Source: Mixophyes australis
Lineage: Eukaryota; Chordata; Amphibia; Anura; Limnodynastidae
Assembly: GCA_036250195.1 (NCBI GenBank)
Contig: JAVHZZ010000003.1
Span: 53,993,521 to 54,057,520 of the forward strand
DNA length: 64,000 nt
Direction of reading: 5' to 3'
Every line of letters starts with the position of its first letter. Positions within the stretch are counted from its first letter, which is position 1. Positions 35,301 through 45,298 of this stretch are shown piece by piece. The notes under the pieces are model-generated. The model was not told the origin of the DNA. It did no database searches and saw only the letters and a list, made by a program, of their open reading frames with translations. The position numbers and the translations under genes are program-made.

Positions 35301-35719
35301 TTCAAGTAATCAGTCCCGTGTGTTTTAAGTTACGGCTACCACCCACTCTGCGTATTGCCAATGCCTTTCATATTTCCTTATTGAGACCACTCATCATTAA
35401 TCGATTCACGGTTCCTGTCACATCTACCACTCCCCTTTCTCTCCAACAAACTGATGAATTCGAGATCAGCCATATTCTGGATTCCAAAAGTTCTAGAGGA
35501 ACAATCAAGTATTTAGTGGATTGGAAGGGGTACGGTCCCGAAGAGCGCTCCTGGGTACGGGCTGCAGACATCCGTGCTCCTCTTCTGCTGAAAAAATTTC
35601 ACTCCAAATTTCCGAAGAAACCAGGTCCTAGGTGTTCGGTGCCCACCTCTAAAGGGGGAGGTACTGTCACACACCGGACTCCCGCTGCCTCCCCGGGAGC
35701 CGGCGGGTGTATCCACTAA
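32339..35719 (+). CDS. pol: Pol polyprotein: protease, RT, RNase H, integrase, chromodomain
   Basis: Expressed as a Gag-Pol fusion by -1 frameshifting; about 1126 residues from the slippery site. Aspartic protease: LLDSGAAG, catalytic Asp near residue 49. Reverse transcriptase: YLDD at residue 364, with LDLRGAYNLIRI and MPFGLCNAP upstream. RNase H: VDAS (Asp 514), KELLA, TDHKN. Integrase: HHCC zinc domain from His 678 to CPTC near 720, then catalytic Asp 751, Asp 811 and Glu 847, giving D-D-35-E spacing. Chromodomain at about 1040-1090 (YLVDWKGYGPEERSW), which in related elements steers integration to marked chromatin. The frame runs 55 nt into the 3' LTR before TAA. One blemish: between about 34207 and 34325 (RNase H-integrase linker) the family-typical motif is in a different frame, so two opposing indels have replaced about 40 residues without closing the ORF. 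Confidence 0.95.
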   Translation, partial: GKRQTLACTGEVSLGTLTSSPTSFPDLTCSFPVTLHLLSGPKSSKALLDSGAAGNFMSQSLVTRLALPTVPLKKPLATTGIDVSRLPNGSILKRTKPISMQVGALHWEKISFLVLPLTISPIILGLPWLHLHSPHLDWPSSQITAWGPACSRQCLTPVKPLGFTQIPSEPTTVILPHQYSSFSDVFSKASSERLPPHRAWDCPIDLIPGKTPPRGRVYPLSLPESEATTLYIKENLQRGFIRPSSSPAGAGFFFVKKKDGALRPCIDYRGLNSITIKNRYPIPLITELFDRIKGARIFTKLDLRGAYNLIRIRSGDEWKTAFNTRDGHYEYLVMPFGLCNAPAVFQGFVNEIFRDLLYSNVVVYLDDILIFSKDLSTHRLHVAEVLSRLRTNHLFCKLEKCIFEVPKLPFLGYLVSGSGLQMDPGKVHAIINWPQPTTLKSIQRFLGFSNYYRRFIAGYSSVVAPLTALTRKGANPQNWTSEALEAFQFLKRAFSSAPILQQPDVSLPFFLEVDASSTGVGAVLSQKTIQGKFHPCAFFSRKFLPAESNYAIGDKELLAMKLALTEWSYLLEGARHPVTIFTDHKNLLYLQSAQCLNPRQARWSLFFTRFDLRVTFKPGIKNKMHYPGLSQKIWDQTPCWNVPSWTLNALNYSQLPQPPFPPQGKTFVPPHLRKSLLHWCHSSRFTGHLGSRKTSELLSRQYWWPKFHSEVKDFVAACPTCAQNKIPRQVPQGLLHPLPLPTKPWTHLSMDFITDLPPANKFNTIWVIVDRYSKMAHFVPLIGLPSSACLAQHFIKEIFRLHGCPAEIVSDRGVQFVSKFWRSLCHLLGIRLKFSSAYHPQTNGQTERVNQDLETFLRIFSSANQSNWVDLLPWAEFVHNNSFHESTSTTPFSVVFGGHPRMPEFSALPPTQVPAVNTLRQDFLSIWSRVRKALQKSSTRYKLAADKKRRAIPLLKVGDKVWLSTKNIRLKVPCMKLAPRYIGPYRIIQVISPVCFKLRLPPTLRIANAFHISLLRPLIINRFTVPVTSTTPLSLQQTDEFEISHILDSKSSRGTIKYLVDWKGYGPEERSWVRAADIRAPLLLKKFHSKFPKKPGPRCSVPTSKGGGTVTHRTPAASPGAGGCIH
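35651..35661 (+). promoter_or_regulatory. Polypurine tract
   Basis: AAAGGGGGAGG ends three bases before the 3' LTR; expected primer for plus-strand DNA synthesis. Confidence 0.85.
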
Positions 35720-36429
35720 TTACGGAGGCCATCCCCACCAAGACTCTCTGTTTTTTTTCACTTACCTGGTCCACGCTGCTGCAGCTCTCCAGCGCTGTCT
35801 CTCCCCTTCTTCCGTTCAGCGCTCAGTGGTTCTGCGCATGCGCAGAACCGTCTAACTGTTTTATGTGTTCTCACTGCCCTCTATTGGCTGTCCAATTGGA
35901 ACTGCACTATATCTACCTCCTCTGACCAGAACTCTATGCTGGTTCTTTCAGTCAGTCCCTGACTTTAAGATTGGAAACAGCTCCTGTGTTTTTGCTATTC
36001 CTTCAGCTTCCAAGCTACGTCTCTCCGGGGAACTCACCTCAAAGTGACTACGCTACTAACATTCCGGTGAAAGCACTTCCAAGTGGCGACACTATCTTTT
36101 CCTGCTAACCAGCTCCCTAGTGACTACTTCGCTGAACATCCCAGCTATATTTCCTCTCCCAAGTGGCAACGCTGCCAAACTCCCCGGCTAAACACCGCTA
36201 TCAAGTGACAGCACTACTTCTACCTGATTCTACGCTGCGTCTGTTGTGTTCGCTGAGAACTTCTCCAGGGGACCGCGACCTGCAAGTGGAAGCCGCAAAA
36301 GCCCATATTCCCTTGCGGGAATCTCTGGTGAACACCTTTCACTTGTTAGACTTCGCGCCCCTCGCTGAAGTAACGTCAATCTCGGCTGAACTATCAGGAT
36401 CCAGTTGAAGTCTCTCTGGTAACGTGACA
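35665..36429 (+). repeat. 3' LTR of the Gypsy element
   Basis: 765 bp, starting TGTCACACACCGG, ending GTAACGTGACA, followed by target duplication CTTAC. Eight single-base differences from the 5' LTR by eye, for example A at 36043 against G at 31037. Its first 55 bases encode the pol C-terminus. Confidence 0.97.
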
Positions 36430-36434
36430 CTTAC

Positions 36435-37569
36435 CTAATAAATTCTCAGAGTAGGTAATTTCTCCTGCAAATAAAACTTTAAAAGTATATTTTAGTTAAC
36501 TTTACAATTTTCAGTTTGCTAGAAAATACAGGAATAAATAGAGAAAATAAAATAAATATCTTACATTTTGGAAAATGTGTCTATTGTGTTTTAAGGTTTA
36601 CGTGTAAAAAGAACAAACATAAGCACAGCTTATTTTTCCTTAAAATAACGCTGTGAAATAATAAAACAACAAGGATAATTTTCTATGAAAATTTTGTTAC
36701 AGTCTGCGCAACTGATTATTCATGAGGCTTTGGGAGATGTAACTACTTGAGCCAATTTACTGTAACCCACTTAGCATATTAATAAACACTCATGATTCAA
36801 TGCATTGGAAAGCATGCGTTGCCACTAGGAATACAGAAATGAACAAGTCTTCAGAACACATGCTGTTTTAATATACTGTCTATGTAAATAAAAGAAAATG
36901 TTAGTCTTTGTCTTGAGTTTATAATGTATAATTTTGCACAGTTCGGCTACAGTTGCAGTTTATAATTATGGATGTATATGAATATATTCCTTTCTTTGGC
37001 AATGCATGTTTGGTTCTCATTACCATAGCCCAACCACAGAAGCTAGCATCTTTTAAAAGGCCTAATAGTAGGGTGATTTTTTTTTTTTTGTTAGACATTA
37101 CGTCAGATTTATTTAAAACACCATAATGAGTTTTTTTTATGGTGAGCTCAGAGGCTGCTGTTGCTCCAGTTGATTGCTCCTGAAAGTGGCAGCATAAAAT
37201 GTGAAATACATAAATTGTTATTTGCTGTAATAGGCGCTATTTTTACCATGGAACTCCAGAAGGAGTTTGATATGTTCACATGAGAAATAAATTATTAGTA
37301 GTATAAAATGATATCAGCTACTAATAGTTGTATAAGGCCTCCTGGGAAGTTCAGATTGTTTAATGCAAAATTAGGATTTGCTTGCCTATTGATGACTTAT
37401 TTCAGGAAGGAAACAGATAAAAACACATTTATTAAAAATGCAAATTGTTTTTTTTTTTTCAGTATAATTGTTTTCAGTAATACATTTACAGTCAGTCCTG
37501 TTCACCTATATTTAGTGTCATCAAGAGTCATTTATAAAAGTAGAAAAATGAGGGCGTACAGTTCCTTAT
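36435..37569. other. No gene recognised
   Basis: AT-rich, low-repeat DNA. 36700-36830 has the texture of a conserved non-coding element (homeobox-like ATTAAT words), unproven. Confidence 0.4.
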
Positions 37570-37577
37570 GGTTTGTT

Positions 37578-37836
37578 CCTACTTGCCAACTCCCCCGGAA
37601 TGTCCGGGAGACTCCCGAATTCTGGGTGAGTCTCCCGGACTCCCGGGAGAGTATGACAGTCTCCCGCATCTGCACACTTCCTAGTAAAGTGGGCAGAATT
37701 AAATCCAAAATGACGCGATTCATCGGAAATCGCGGCATTTGGCCCAAAATGATTCCGTTTTTGGAGCCCCACCCCCTACACGCCCACCTGCACCCGGCAG
37801 CTCCCTGATCATATTTACCATAAGTTGACAAGTATG
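37578..37836. mobile_element. hAT MITE (CATACTTGCC family), copy 3
   Basis: Left end CCTACTTGCCAAC, right end reversed CATACTTGTCAAC. Perfect 8-bp duplication GGTTTGTT at 37570-37577 and 37837-37844 establishes the family as hAT-like. Contains nested hairpins of CTCCCGGACTCCCGGGAG type. Confidence 0.95.
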
Positions 37837-37954
37837 GGTTTGTTACTACATGAGAGAATTTTTTATCTAAAGATCAGCAATTTTTCCAGTTATTCATTTT
37901 AATGCGAGTATGAGTTTTGAGACATGCAAAGTGTATGATGGCTATTTTATTTCT

Positions 37955-38275
37955 ATCATTTATTTATATGGCGCCACCAATTACTCAGCGTTGTACAGAA
38001 AATATTTGTCATTCACATTAGCCCCTGCACCATTGGAGCTTACAGTGTAAATTCCCTACCAGTCACATACACGCACACACATACACGTTAATTTTGTCAG
38101 CAGCCAATTAACCTATAACTATGTTTTTTGGAGTGTGGGAGAAAACCGGATCACCTGGAGAAACCCAAGCAAACACATGCAGAATATACAAACGCCACAC
38201 AGATAATGTCCTGGAAATTGAATTCATGATCCCAGCACTGTGCGGTGAAAATGCCGGCCACTGTGCCACCATACA
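37955..38275 (-). mobile_element. V-SINE-like SINE, minus strand
   Basis: Reverse-strand match to the 48491-48819 SINE: 3' tail 'atttatatggcgcca', central 'ggagtgtgggagaaaaccgg', and tRNA-like head 'attgaattcatgatcccagcactg'. The tRNA-like start is degraded at 38275. A (CA)n-like patch lies near 38065. Confidence 0.85.
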
Positions 38276-39315
38276 AGTCCTGAATCACTAGGAAGAAGGA
38301 TTTTGGTGTGGATACTTTTTTAAGCACTAAACAAAAGTAACAGGAAAGTGGTACATTTGAATATTTTATTATTATTATTATACATAATAGGTGTAACTTT
38401 ATTACTTTTATTTTGTTTTTCAAAATATCCTTTAAAGGACTGATAGGTGTACCGGACAGCACAACATATCCTGTGTCACCATGAAGCTGCCAGTGAGTGG
38501 ATCCTAATGTAGGGGAGACATTGCCCATATTGCGAATGCCATGGGTCGCTCTTGTTTTGGAACAGGAGTTTCTATGGGTTAAAGCTAAATACTATGCAGG
38601 CAGGCACATATGTGTGCATGGGGTCAGTTTACAGTTGGCTCAATCAGCTTTTAAAACACCTAATTGTTGTTTTTTTTTTGGGTGGGGTTAATGAAGATAA
38701 TTGGTTCCATTTCACATCAGACATTCACCCCCGTTTGCACCCAAATATGTTATATGTGAAAAATCTTTTTTCAGATATGATAGACCTAATTCAGAGTGAG
38801 AAGTGGGTCCATTGTCCGTGTATTGTCACTCTGTGCATGCTCAGAAGTGACCGCATGCAACTGCGGCTATTCGGACCTGTGACTTTTTGGCATTTACGAC
38901 CCCTTATGCCGGAAGAGTATTAAAAGTGGCTGAAAAGCGGTTTTATTTGCAGGTGGTCAGATGTAGGTATAAATAGTGGATGATGACAAGCAACCAAACT
39001 AAGAAGCAGATTGTATATAGAGGTTTTAAAATGATTTGCAGATGATTATTGAGACTATAGTGGTTGCTCGGCCATAGATTAGGACTTGTCAAGCGTGTAC
39101 CAAACATAAAAAAAATTATACACATATCAAGAAGTTTCCCTTCTGTATTAGCTAGGTAATTCAAGTTTATATGATGCTTCATAGTAATTGCTTTCATAAC
39201 ATATAAAATAAAAGTTTTTTTTTACATGTTATCAAGTTGGATGTAAGTGTATGAGGGTTAGCGTTAGGGTCACGGCCCTTGGGTTAGCCTATTGATGTTA
39301 TAGGTAATAGACGTA
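38276..39315. other. No gene recognised
   Basis: ORFs on both strands but none with recognisable motifs. No paired terminal repeats found. Confidence 0.45.
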
Positions 39316-40651
39316 TGGTAGTAGTAAAAGACCATAGTCCGGATTTTGGAAGTTCAGACTCAAGTTAGCGCTTAGTGTAATGCAGCGAGGCAAGGCAGAT
39401 GAGACCCCTACTGCTGCCTTGTAAAAGTCTATAGCGAAACGCGCATTGGCGTTCGCTGGGCTTGCTGCAAATGTCCAACTATTTTACTAATAATATCTGG
39501 CCTCCGATTCATAGGGTTTATTTAATAATATGAACAGAAACTGATTTCTGAATTGACTCGATCAGATACAATGTTTAGGAAAACTATTAGATCAAACAAA
39601 AGGACTATAATTAAATGAATGAATGAGTCTGAATGTTAACCTAGGGACGCTTTACTTGGTTGCATGTGTATTAGTTAAATAACAGTGCAGTATAACTCTA
39701 TATACCTCCAGGCTAATGAATGTGGTTATTTCCCTCTACAAATGAATGGGGGAATAACGCTACAAATATAGTAATAAATTATCAATCAGAGCTACCATTA
39801 AGTAAGACTGATAAGCAATGAGGGAAACTATGCTGCAGATAATATAAAATACAGATAGTCAGCACTATTATAAAATATCAAGATTGAAATACAACTTTTG
39901 GGTAATCTTTAACCCCTGAATGTCATCTGCAGGTTGATACTTACCCTAAACAATTTTAAGGCAAGCCAGATATAAGCCTGAATACGCCAATGGGATATTA
40001 ACCCTACAGATTATGTTAGTAATCCCAATTGAAATCGGTACTTCATTTGATTAAATGGTGAATCAGCGGTTTATCATACATATAGGGGCATTTATGCAGC
40101 AAGACAGCAGGGTAGTTTTTCTACCTTTTTAACAGAAATTACATATCTTCACTAACATCATTAATCTTTTTCTCCTTTTTAATATTTTGCTATATTTGTT
40201 TTTAAATTAATTAATAAAAATTGATATTTTATATCTGGATTATAAAGTGTTAAGGAAAATAAAAGAGTGCCCTTAAACACATTTTCTATTTTTATATATT
40301 GACCCCTACTGGTAAGCCACATTTAGTACGCTGAAGCAACACAGCAGAATCTGAAGCCGTAGTTAGTAGAATCGCCGGGTCTGATACAATAAAGACCACA
40401 CATAGGAGAGTCCAAAACTGTTGTCAAAGGAATGGACAAAGGCAAGAACATAAGGAGAGCCAGACGCTAAGCAGAAAACATATTGCTCTGACACAAGCAG
40501 TGTGTCAGAGTGCGTCTGAAATAGCAGAGGGGAATTCAAATTCCCAGCCCACAGTCACATGACTGCAATGAGCCGAGCATCCCGACCAGATGTACAGTAT
40601 GGGTGGCATTGATTGGGAGCAGGAACGTGGCGCAGGGTAAGTTTTCTAACA
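39316..40651 (-). repeat. 3' LTR of the older Gypsy, split by an insertion
   Basis: The LTR is about 438 bp once the 898-bp insertion plus duplication is removed. The right (minus-strand start) boundary TGTTAGAAAACTTACC at 40651 abuts the polypurine tract. Confidence 0.75.
39403..40311. mobile_element. 887-bp insertion with 11-bp target duplication
   Basis: GACCCCTACTG occurs at 39403-39413 and 40301-40311; the second LTR lacks the intervening 39414-40300. It has no ORF. Near its left end is 'agcgaaacgcgc'; the right end is AT-rich (ttttctatttttatata). The long duplication without terminal inverted repeats suggests a non-autonomous retroposon of unidentified class. Confidence 0.75.
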
Positions 40652-40654
40652 GTA

Positions 40655-41450
40655 CCCCTCCCCCTTTGGGAGGACTCCGGCCAAACACCCAAATACGGCT
40701 TGTGTGGAAGTTGTTTACAGATCTTTTTAAGAGATCTAGAGCATGGAGATCTCCAGCAGGGATCCAGGAATGTTCCTCAGGTTCATACCCTTTCCAGTCA
40801 ACCAAGAATTGGAGGGTGTCTTTAGAAACACACGAGTTTAAAATTTCTTTGACCTCATATTTTTGATCTTGTACAGAGACAGCCGAGGGAGACTTTTTGG
40901 AAGAAGAGAACTTGTTAACAACAAGTAGCTTTAGAAGGGAGATGTGAAAAACATTAGGTATCCTCATAAATGGAGGCAATTCCAATCCAAAAGCCCCCGG
41001 GTTGATGACTGACGAGATTTTGGAGAGACCAATACAATGAGGAGCGAATTTCCTGGAAGGGACCTGCTCTGGAGATAGCAGAGGAGCAGGTCTTCTCTTC
41101 TTATCAAATGATCTTTTGCTGTAAGAGGAAGTCTGGAATAGTCTCTGATGGATTTGGGCCCACTGAGAAGAAAAATTCTGCAGAAGATAATTTACAGCAG
41201 GATCTCTGGAAGGTGGTAAATCAGAGAACGGGGGAAGTTTAGGATGAAAATCCCCGAAGAGCAAAAAAGGAGAGATCGAAGTTGACATCATAACAATGAT
41301 TATTATGGACAAATTCTGGCCAAGGTAGTAGGTCAACCCAGTTATACTGTTTTGCCGAGATATAACATCTGAGAAACTTCTCGAGCTTTTGATTGGTTCT
41401 TTCTCTCAGACCATTGGTCTGGGGATGATATGCGGAGGAGGAATTACATT
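40655..41450 (-). pseudogene. Integrase C-terminus and chromodomain remnant
   Basis: Minus-strand reading contains AYHPQTNG near 41430 (end of the integrase core), PNVFHISLL, and a chromodomain FLVDWKGYEPEEHSW near 40770-40810, followed by the polypurine tract. The integrase catalytic residues upstream are lost. The open frame of 266 codons is a chance survivor of a broken gene. Confidence 0.85.
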
Positions 41451-42965
41451 TTTTTAAAATGTCTTTATTTTCACACTTTGTTTAATAAACAACAATGCAG
41501 AACATTTCCAATGAGTAAAACAATACAGCATACAACTGGTTCCACATTATATCATGTCAAGAAAGGGAGATACATCAAAGCAGCTTTTCCAATAAAATTG
41601 TAAAGGAGAGGGGGATAGGAAAAGGATAGACACAAAAAGGAGAGGGAGAGGTGCAGATGGGGGTGGGGGCAGAAAAGCTAAAAAGAAAGGGGTGGGGAAG
41701 AGAAGGGAATGGTTGGGGGTCTGTGTTTACATGGTGCCTGGGATGGGAGAGCCATTAATTCTGTATCATGGGGTCCATGTATCGTGAAATTTGGGAAGGG
41801 TGTGTTTAAGGAGGTCTAAGATGTACTCCATGGATGAAAAGTGCCATAGTCTATTTATCAGTTTAGTCTGGGAAGGAGAGAGCATCTTTTTCCAGGCTCA
41901 GGCTATCAATAGTTTACAAGCCTGGCTAATCTACAGTAACAGACGGTCCATTGGTTTCCTTAAAGAAGAGGAGGCTTTGTTAAGTAAAAATATTGGAGAG
42001 ATGGACATTTATGAGTTGGTGGAGAAGAGTCAGAGCTGTATCCTAGAATGATTGGTTAATAGGGCAGTCCCACGAGATGTGTAAGAAGGGTACCCTGTCC
42101 ACCACAGCCTCTCCAGCATCTATCTAACATTGTTGTTGGGAAGATACAGTGAAGCTTGGCGGGGACTAGGTACCATCTTGAGTATACCTTATGAGCCGTT
42201 TCCTTTACACTAGCACTAATTGATGCCCTAGCCACATGTTTCTGAATTTCTGACCAACTCTCGTCATCCAGGGCCAACTCAAGGTCCCCCTCCCACGCCT
42301 CCATAGGGGGTAATTTCAGCATGAGGAGAAAATGATAAAGGATTGATATATTCCCTCTTTGACCCACTGAATAAATACAGTGATGTTCAAAAGGTGATAA
42401 TTGTCGGAGTTTCTTAGTATGCGTTGGGAATAGATAAAGCTATGAATCTGTAGATAGGAAACGTGCAGAGTCGCTGGGAGGCCATATCTCGCAGAGAGTT
42501 CGGCAAATGTGGGAAGGCCAAATTCACCCATAATGTGGAGAAACCGATCAATTTTTCTGGATTTCCAGGGTACAATAATGGATTCTACATTGCCTGGAGG
42601 GAACTGTAGGTGTCTCCAAATTGGGGTCAATTGGGAGTGGTATGGAGCCAAATTGAAGAGAATGTTAACAAAGTCCCATACCGAGAGAGTATATCGGATC
42701 ATGGGACATTCATATGCCGAGGCAGGCCTGTGGGTCCCGGACAACTAGGGAAGATAGTGCACAGGGGCCTCCGGGAACAAGGCATTCTCAAAATCCACTC
42801 ACTTTTTTTAGCCTGGGTTAATGTGCCAAGAAATCACAAGATGCATTTGGGTGGCGTATTAGTAGTTAGAGAGGAGAGGGAGACCAAGTCCCCTGTCGTC
42901 AGCGGGTTTCGCCAGGGAGGAGCGCGCTTGAGTCGGGGCCAATGAGGGCAGGTAGCTAAATCTGT
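41450..42965 (-). mobile_element. 5'-truncated L1 fragment, minus strand
   Basis: Minus-strand reading gives the C-terminal part of an L1-type ORF2 in several frames: ADDRGLGLP near 42890, and near 42100-42200 WYLVPAKLH followed by CWRGCGGQGTLL, the typical L1 C-terminal zinc-like region. A T run at 41450-41456 is the reversed poly(A) tail. The 5' part of ORF2 is absent. It interrupts the Gypsy pol region. Confidence 0.78.
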
Positions 42966-43860
42966 TTATTGGCATGTTGCAGAAGAACTTCAAGGGAGAA
43001 ATTAGAATCAGATGGAGAAGAAGCGGATACACCTAACCTAGCTTCTCTGGAGCCAGATAGGCCTTGCTGTTACTCGGCCATTTAGGGCAATTTCCCAAAA
43101 TGTGGCTAGATTCTCCACAGAACAAGCATAAATGATTCTTAATTGATCTCTCCCTTTCTTCTCGAGGAGAGGCAAGCTGGAGTCTGAAACCGAGGAACAA
43201 GACGGAATCCGGACTGACAAGAAAGTTCCTTCTCTTGACTACATTCCATGAAGCATATGCCAAACTGATTACATAAGGCAATTAATGTGTCCAGGCGTGG
43301 GTAGCTCTCGGCCTTCTAGTTCATCTTTGATCCAGTCCAAAAGACCCTACCACAAGGGCTTCATTGCTCCACCTGAGGCCTAAAGCCAAGGTGCGAAACT
43401 GGATAGCGTACTGACCCAAGGAAAGGGTACCCTGGTGAAGATGCAGGACACCAGAAGCAGCACTAGAGAATTGTCTAGGCTCATCAAAGATTTTCCTGAA
43501 TGTTTCCAAAAAGGTGGAACAAATGTGCAGCAAGGGGTCATCGCGTTCCCATAATGGCGATGCCCAGGCTAAAGCTTAGCAACAACAACAGGGAGATAAT
43601 ATATGCCACCTTCGTTTTTTCCATAGGAAAGTTTCCAAATTTTAACTCAAACTGGATGGCACATTGGTTTAAAAACCGACGACAAGCCTTTATGTCACCA
43701 TTGAATTTAGAGGTATTCGAGATGCACAGCTGAGTAGCTGCAGAAGAAGATGCAGCAGAACTTTGCACCGAAAGACAGGGCGCAGAAGGTTTTGCCTGTG
43801 AGGCTAGTGTATTCTGAAGGGCATCCAAGCGGGTAGAGAGGTCCTGCAAACACTATAATA
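42966..43860 (-). pseudogene. Gag remnant of the older Gypsy
   Basis: Minus-strand pieces: STRLDALQNTL (43840), NTSKFNGDIKACRRFLNQC (about 43690), EPRQFSSAASGVL (about 43460), and a CCHC knuckle CLFCGESSHILGNC (about 43090-43130). They parallel the intact gag at 31437-32357 but are split by stops and frameshifts. Confidence 0.88.
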
Positions 43861-43921
43861 GCTAAGCCTGATTGTTTTCTTGTTCCTCAACTCACCAGAT
43901 GCTGACAGGTGATATATGGAT

Positions 43922-44493
43922 TGTAGTAGTAAAAGACCAAAGGCTGGACCAGGGAAGTACAGACTCAAGTTAGTGGTTAGTGTAGATCGAGACCCCTACA
44001 GGTAAGCTGGATTTAGAATGCTGAAGCAACACAGCACAAATAGGAGACTCTGAATCCGTAGTCAGTAGGATCACCGGGACTGATACACTAAAGCAACCCC
44101 GAACACAGGAGATTCCGAAAACTTAGTCAAAGGAAAGCCGGACTGGATACACTAGAGCACAGTCAACACAAGGGATATCCAGAAGCCATGGTTAATATGG
44201 ATAGCTGGGTCGAATACGCTGGAGCACAGTGAGCAAAAGGATTATCCAGAAGCCATGGTCAATATGGATAGCTGGGTCAGGTACACTGGAGCGCAGTCAG
44301 CAGAGGGGATATTCAGAAGCACGTTCAAACCAAGCCAGAGGTCATACACAGGGAACCAGGAGAATACACAAAGACTGGAACACAAGGTGAGCCAGACGCT
44401 ACGCAGAAAACCTTTTGATCTGACACAGGCAGGCAGGCAATAAGCCGTGCCGCCCGCCCGGATGTGCAATGCGGGCAGGTATGTTTTCTAAAA
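43922..44493 (-). repeat. 5' LTR of the older Gypsy, with 67-bp tandem units
   Basis: About 572 bp. Units at 44155, 44222 and 44289 (partial) repeat every 67 bp, with a diverged copy before them. They are absent from the other LTR, accounting for its shorter length. Confidence 0.75.
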
Positions 44494-45298
44494 TGTGAAT
44501 ACTATGCCGTATTTTGTTCAAAGAATATATCTGGCTGTCATACACTGACACATTGGTCATTGGGATTCTCAGGCAGTCCTAATCAACATTTGATTGATCT
44601 CTATCAGATGCCTGGGAGGATCAAAACTCGTTGGAGGGTATACCCTAAGTGAGAAAGACTATGCTCCATTGAAATCAACATCAATGTAAGAGATCAGCTT
44701 TATGATACCCCAGGCATTTATTTCTATATACTACATGCGTGATCTTCCTATATATCTGGAAGGAGTGTCTGCATCTCTCAGATATTTTTATGAAATCAAA
44801 TAAAAATTAATTTGGTTTAGTGTTTTATATTTAATATGTAAATAAAATATTGGCATTTTAGACAAAACGTATTGCACTCGATTCTTTCTATATTTTTTCT
44901 CCATAACACCAATGGAAAACCAAGATAAAATGTTTGCTTCTTGATCTCTACCCTGGATTTAAGATTGAGGAATCCTTTTACGCTTATGATATATGAAGAT
45001 TTAAAGAATACATTTTGTAAGCAGCTTTCCTATAGGAGACATACACGCTGGATGGTGGTTGATGAGAACACATGTTTGATGTACTAACAAAAGTGGGTTT
45101 TGTGTTAGTTCACTCACATAAGGGGAATCACATTGATGATAGACACGTGGACTAGGAGATAGAAGATTTGTATTTATATTAAGTGTAATAGCGGAATATT
45201 TGTATTTATATGCAGTATTGCACTACTATCTGTTTTGTGGGGTTTTTTTTCTCTCTTTATGTCTACTCTCACTACTGAGGAAGTATGAAGAACATCTA
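44494..45298. other. No gene recognised
   Basis: AT-rich DNA between two elements. Nothing recognised. Confidence 0.5.

Larger units (their letters stand above)
30654..36434 (+). mobile_element. Full-length Ty3/Gypsy retrotransposon, Tf1/sushi type
   Basis: Complete LTR retrotransposon at 30659-36429 with the 5-bp target duplication CTTAC at 30654-30658 and 36430-36434. Order: LTR, gag, protease-RT-RNase H-integrase-chromodomain, polypurine tract, LTR. The integrase-last order places it in Ty3/Gypsy (Metaviridae); the chromodomain and the gag -1 pol arrangement with GGGAAAC fit the vertebrate sushi/Tf1 group, related to the donors of mammalian PEG10/RTL genes. The LTRs differ at 8 of 765 positions by eye, about 1 percent, so the insertion is young. 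There is no envelope gene. Confidence 0.97.
39316..44493 (-). mobile_element. Older minus-strand Gypsy element, internally replaced
   Basis: Read on the minus strand: 5' LTR (44493-43922), gag remnant, an L1 fragment in place of most of pol, integrase C-terminus with chromodomain, polypurine tract (reverse of 40653-40668) and 3' LTR (40651-39316, split by an insertion). LTR homology includes 'agtagtaaaagacca', 'cagactcaagttag' and 'gagccagacgcta'. The family differs from the 30654-36434 element but is in the same clade. No functional protein is possible. Confidence 0.85.

Noticed and set aside
36436..36443. AATAAA as the element's polyadenylation signal
   Set aside because: It lies just beyond the 3' LTR in flanking DNA, so it is not part of the element, although it could serve read-through transcripts.
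40536..41336. 266-codon open frame on the minus strand
   Set aside because: It contains a chromodomain and integrase end but lacks the rest of pol and runs into LTR sequence; it is a retroelement relic, not a host chromodomain gene.
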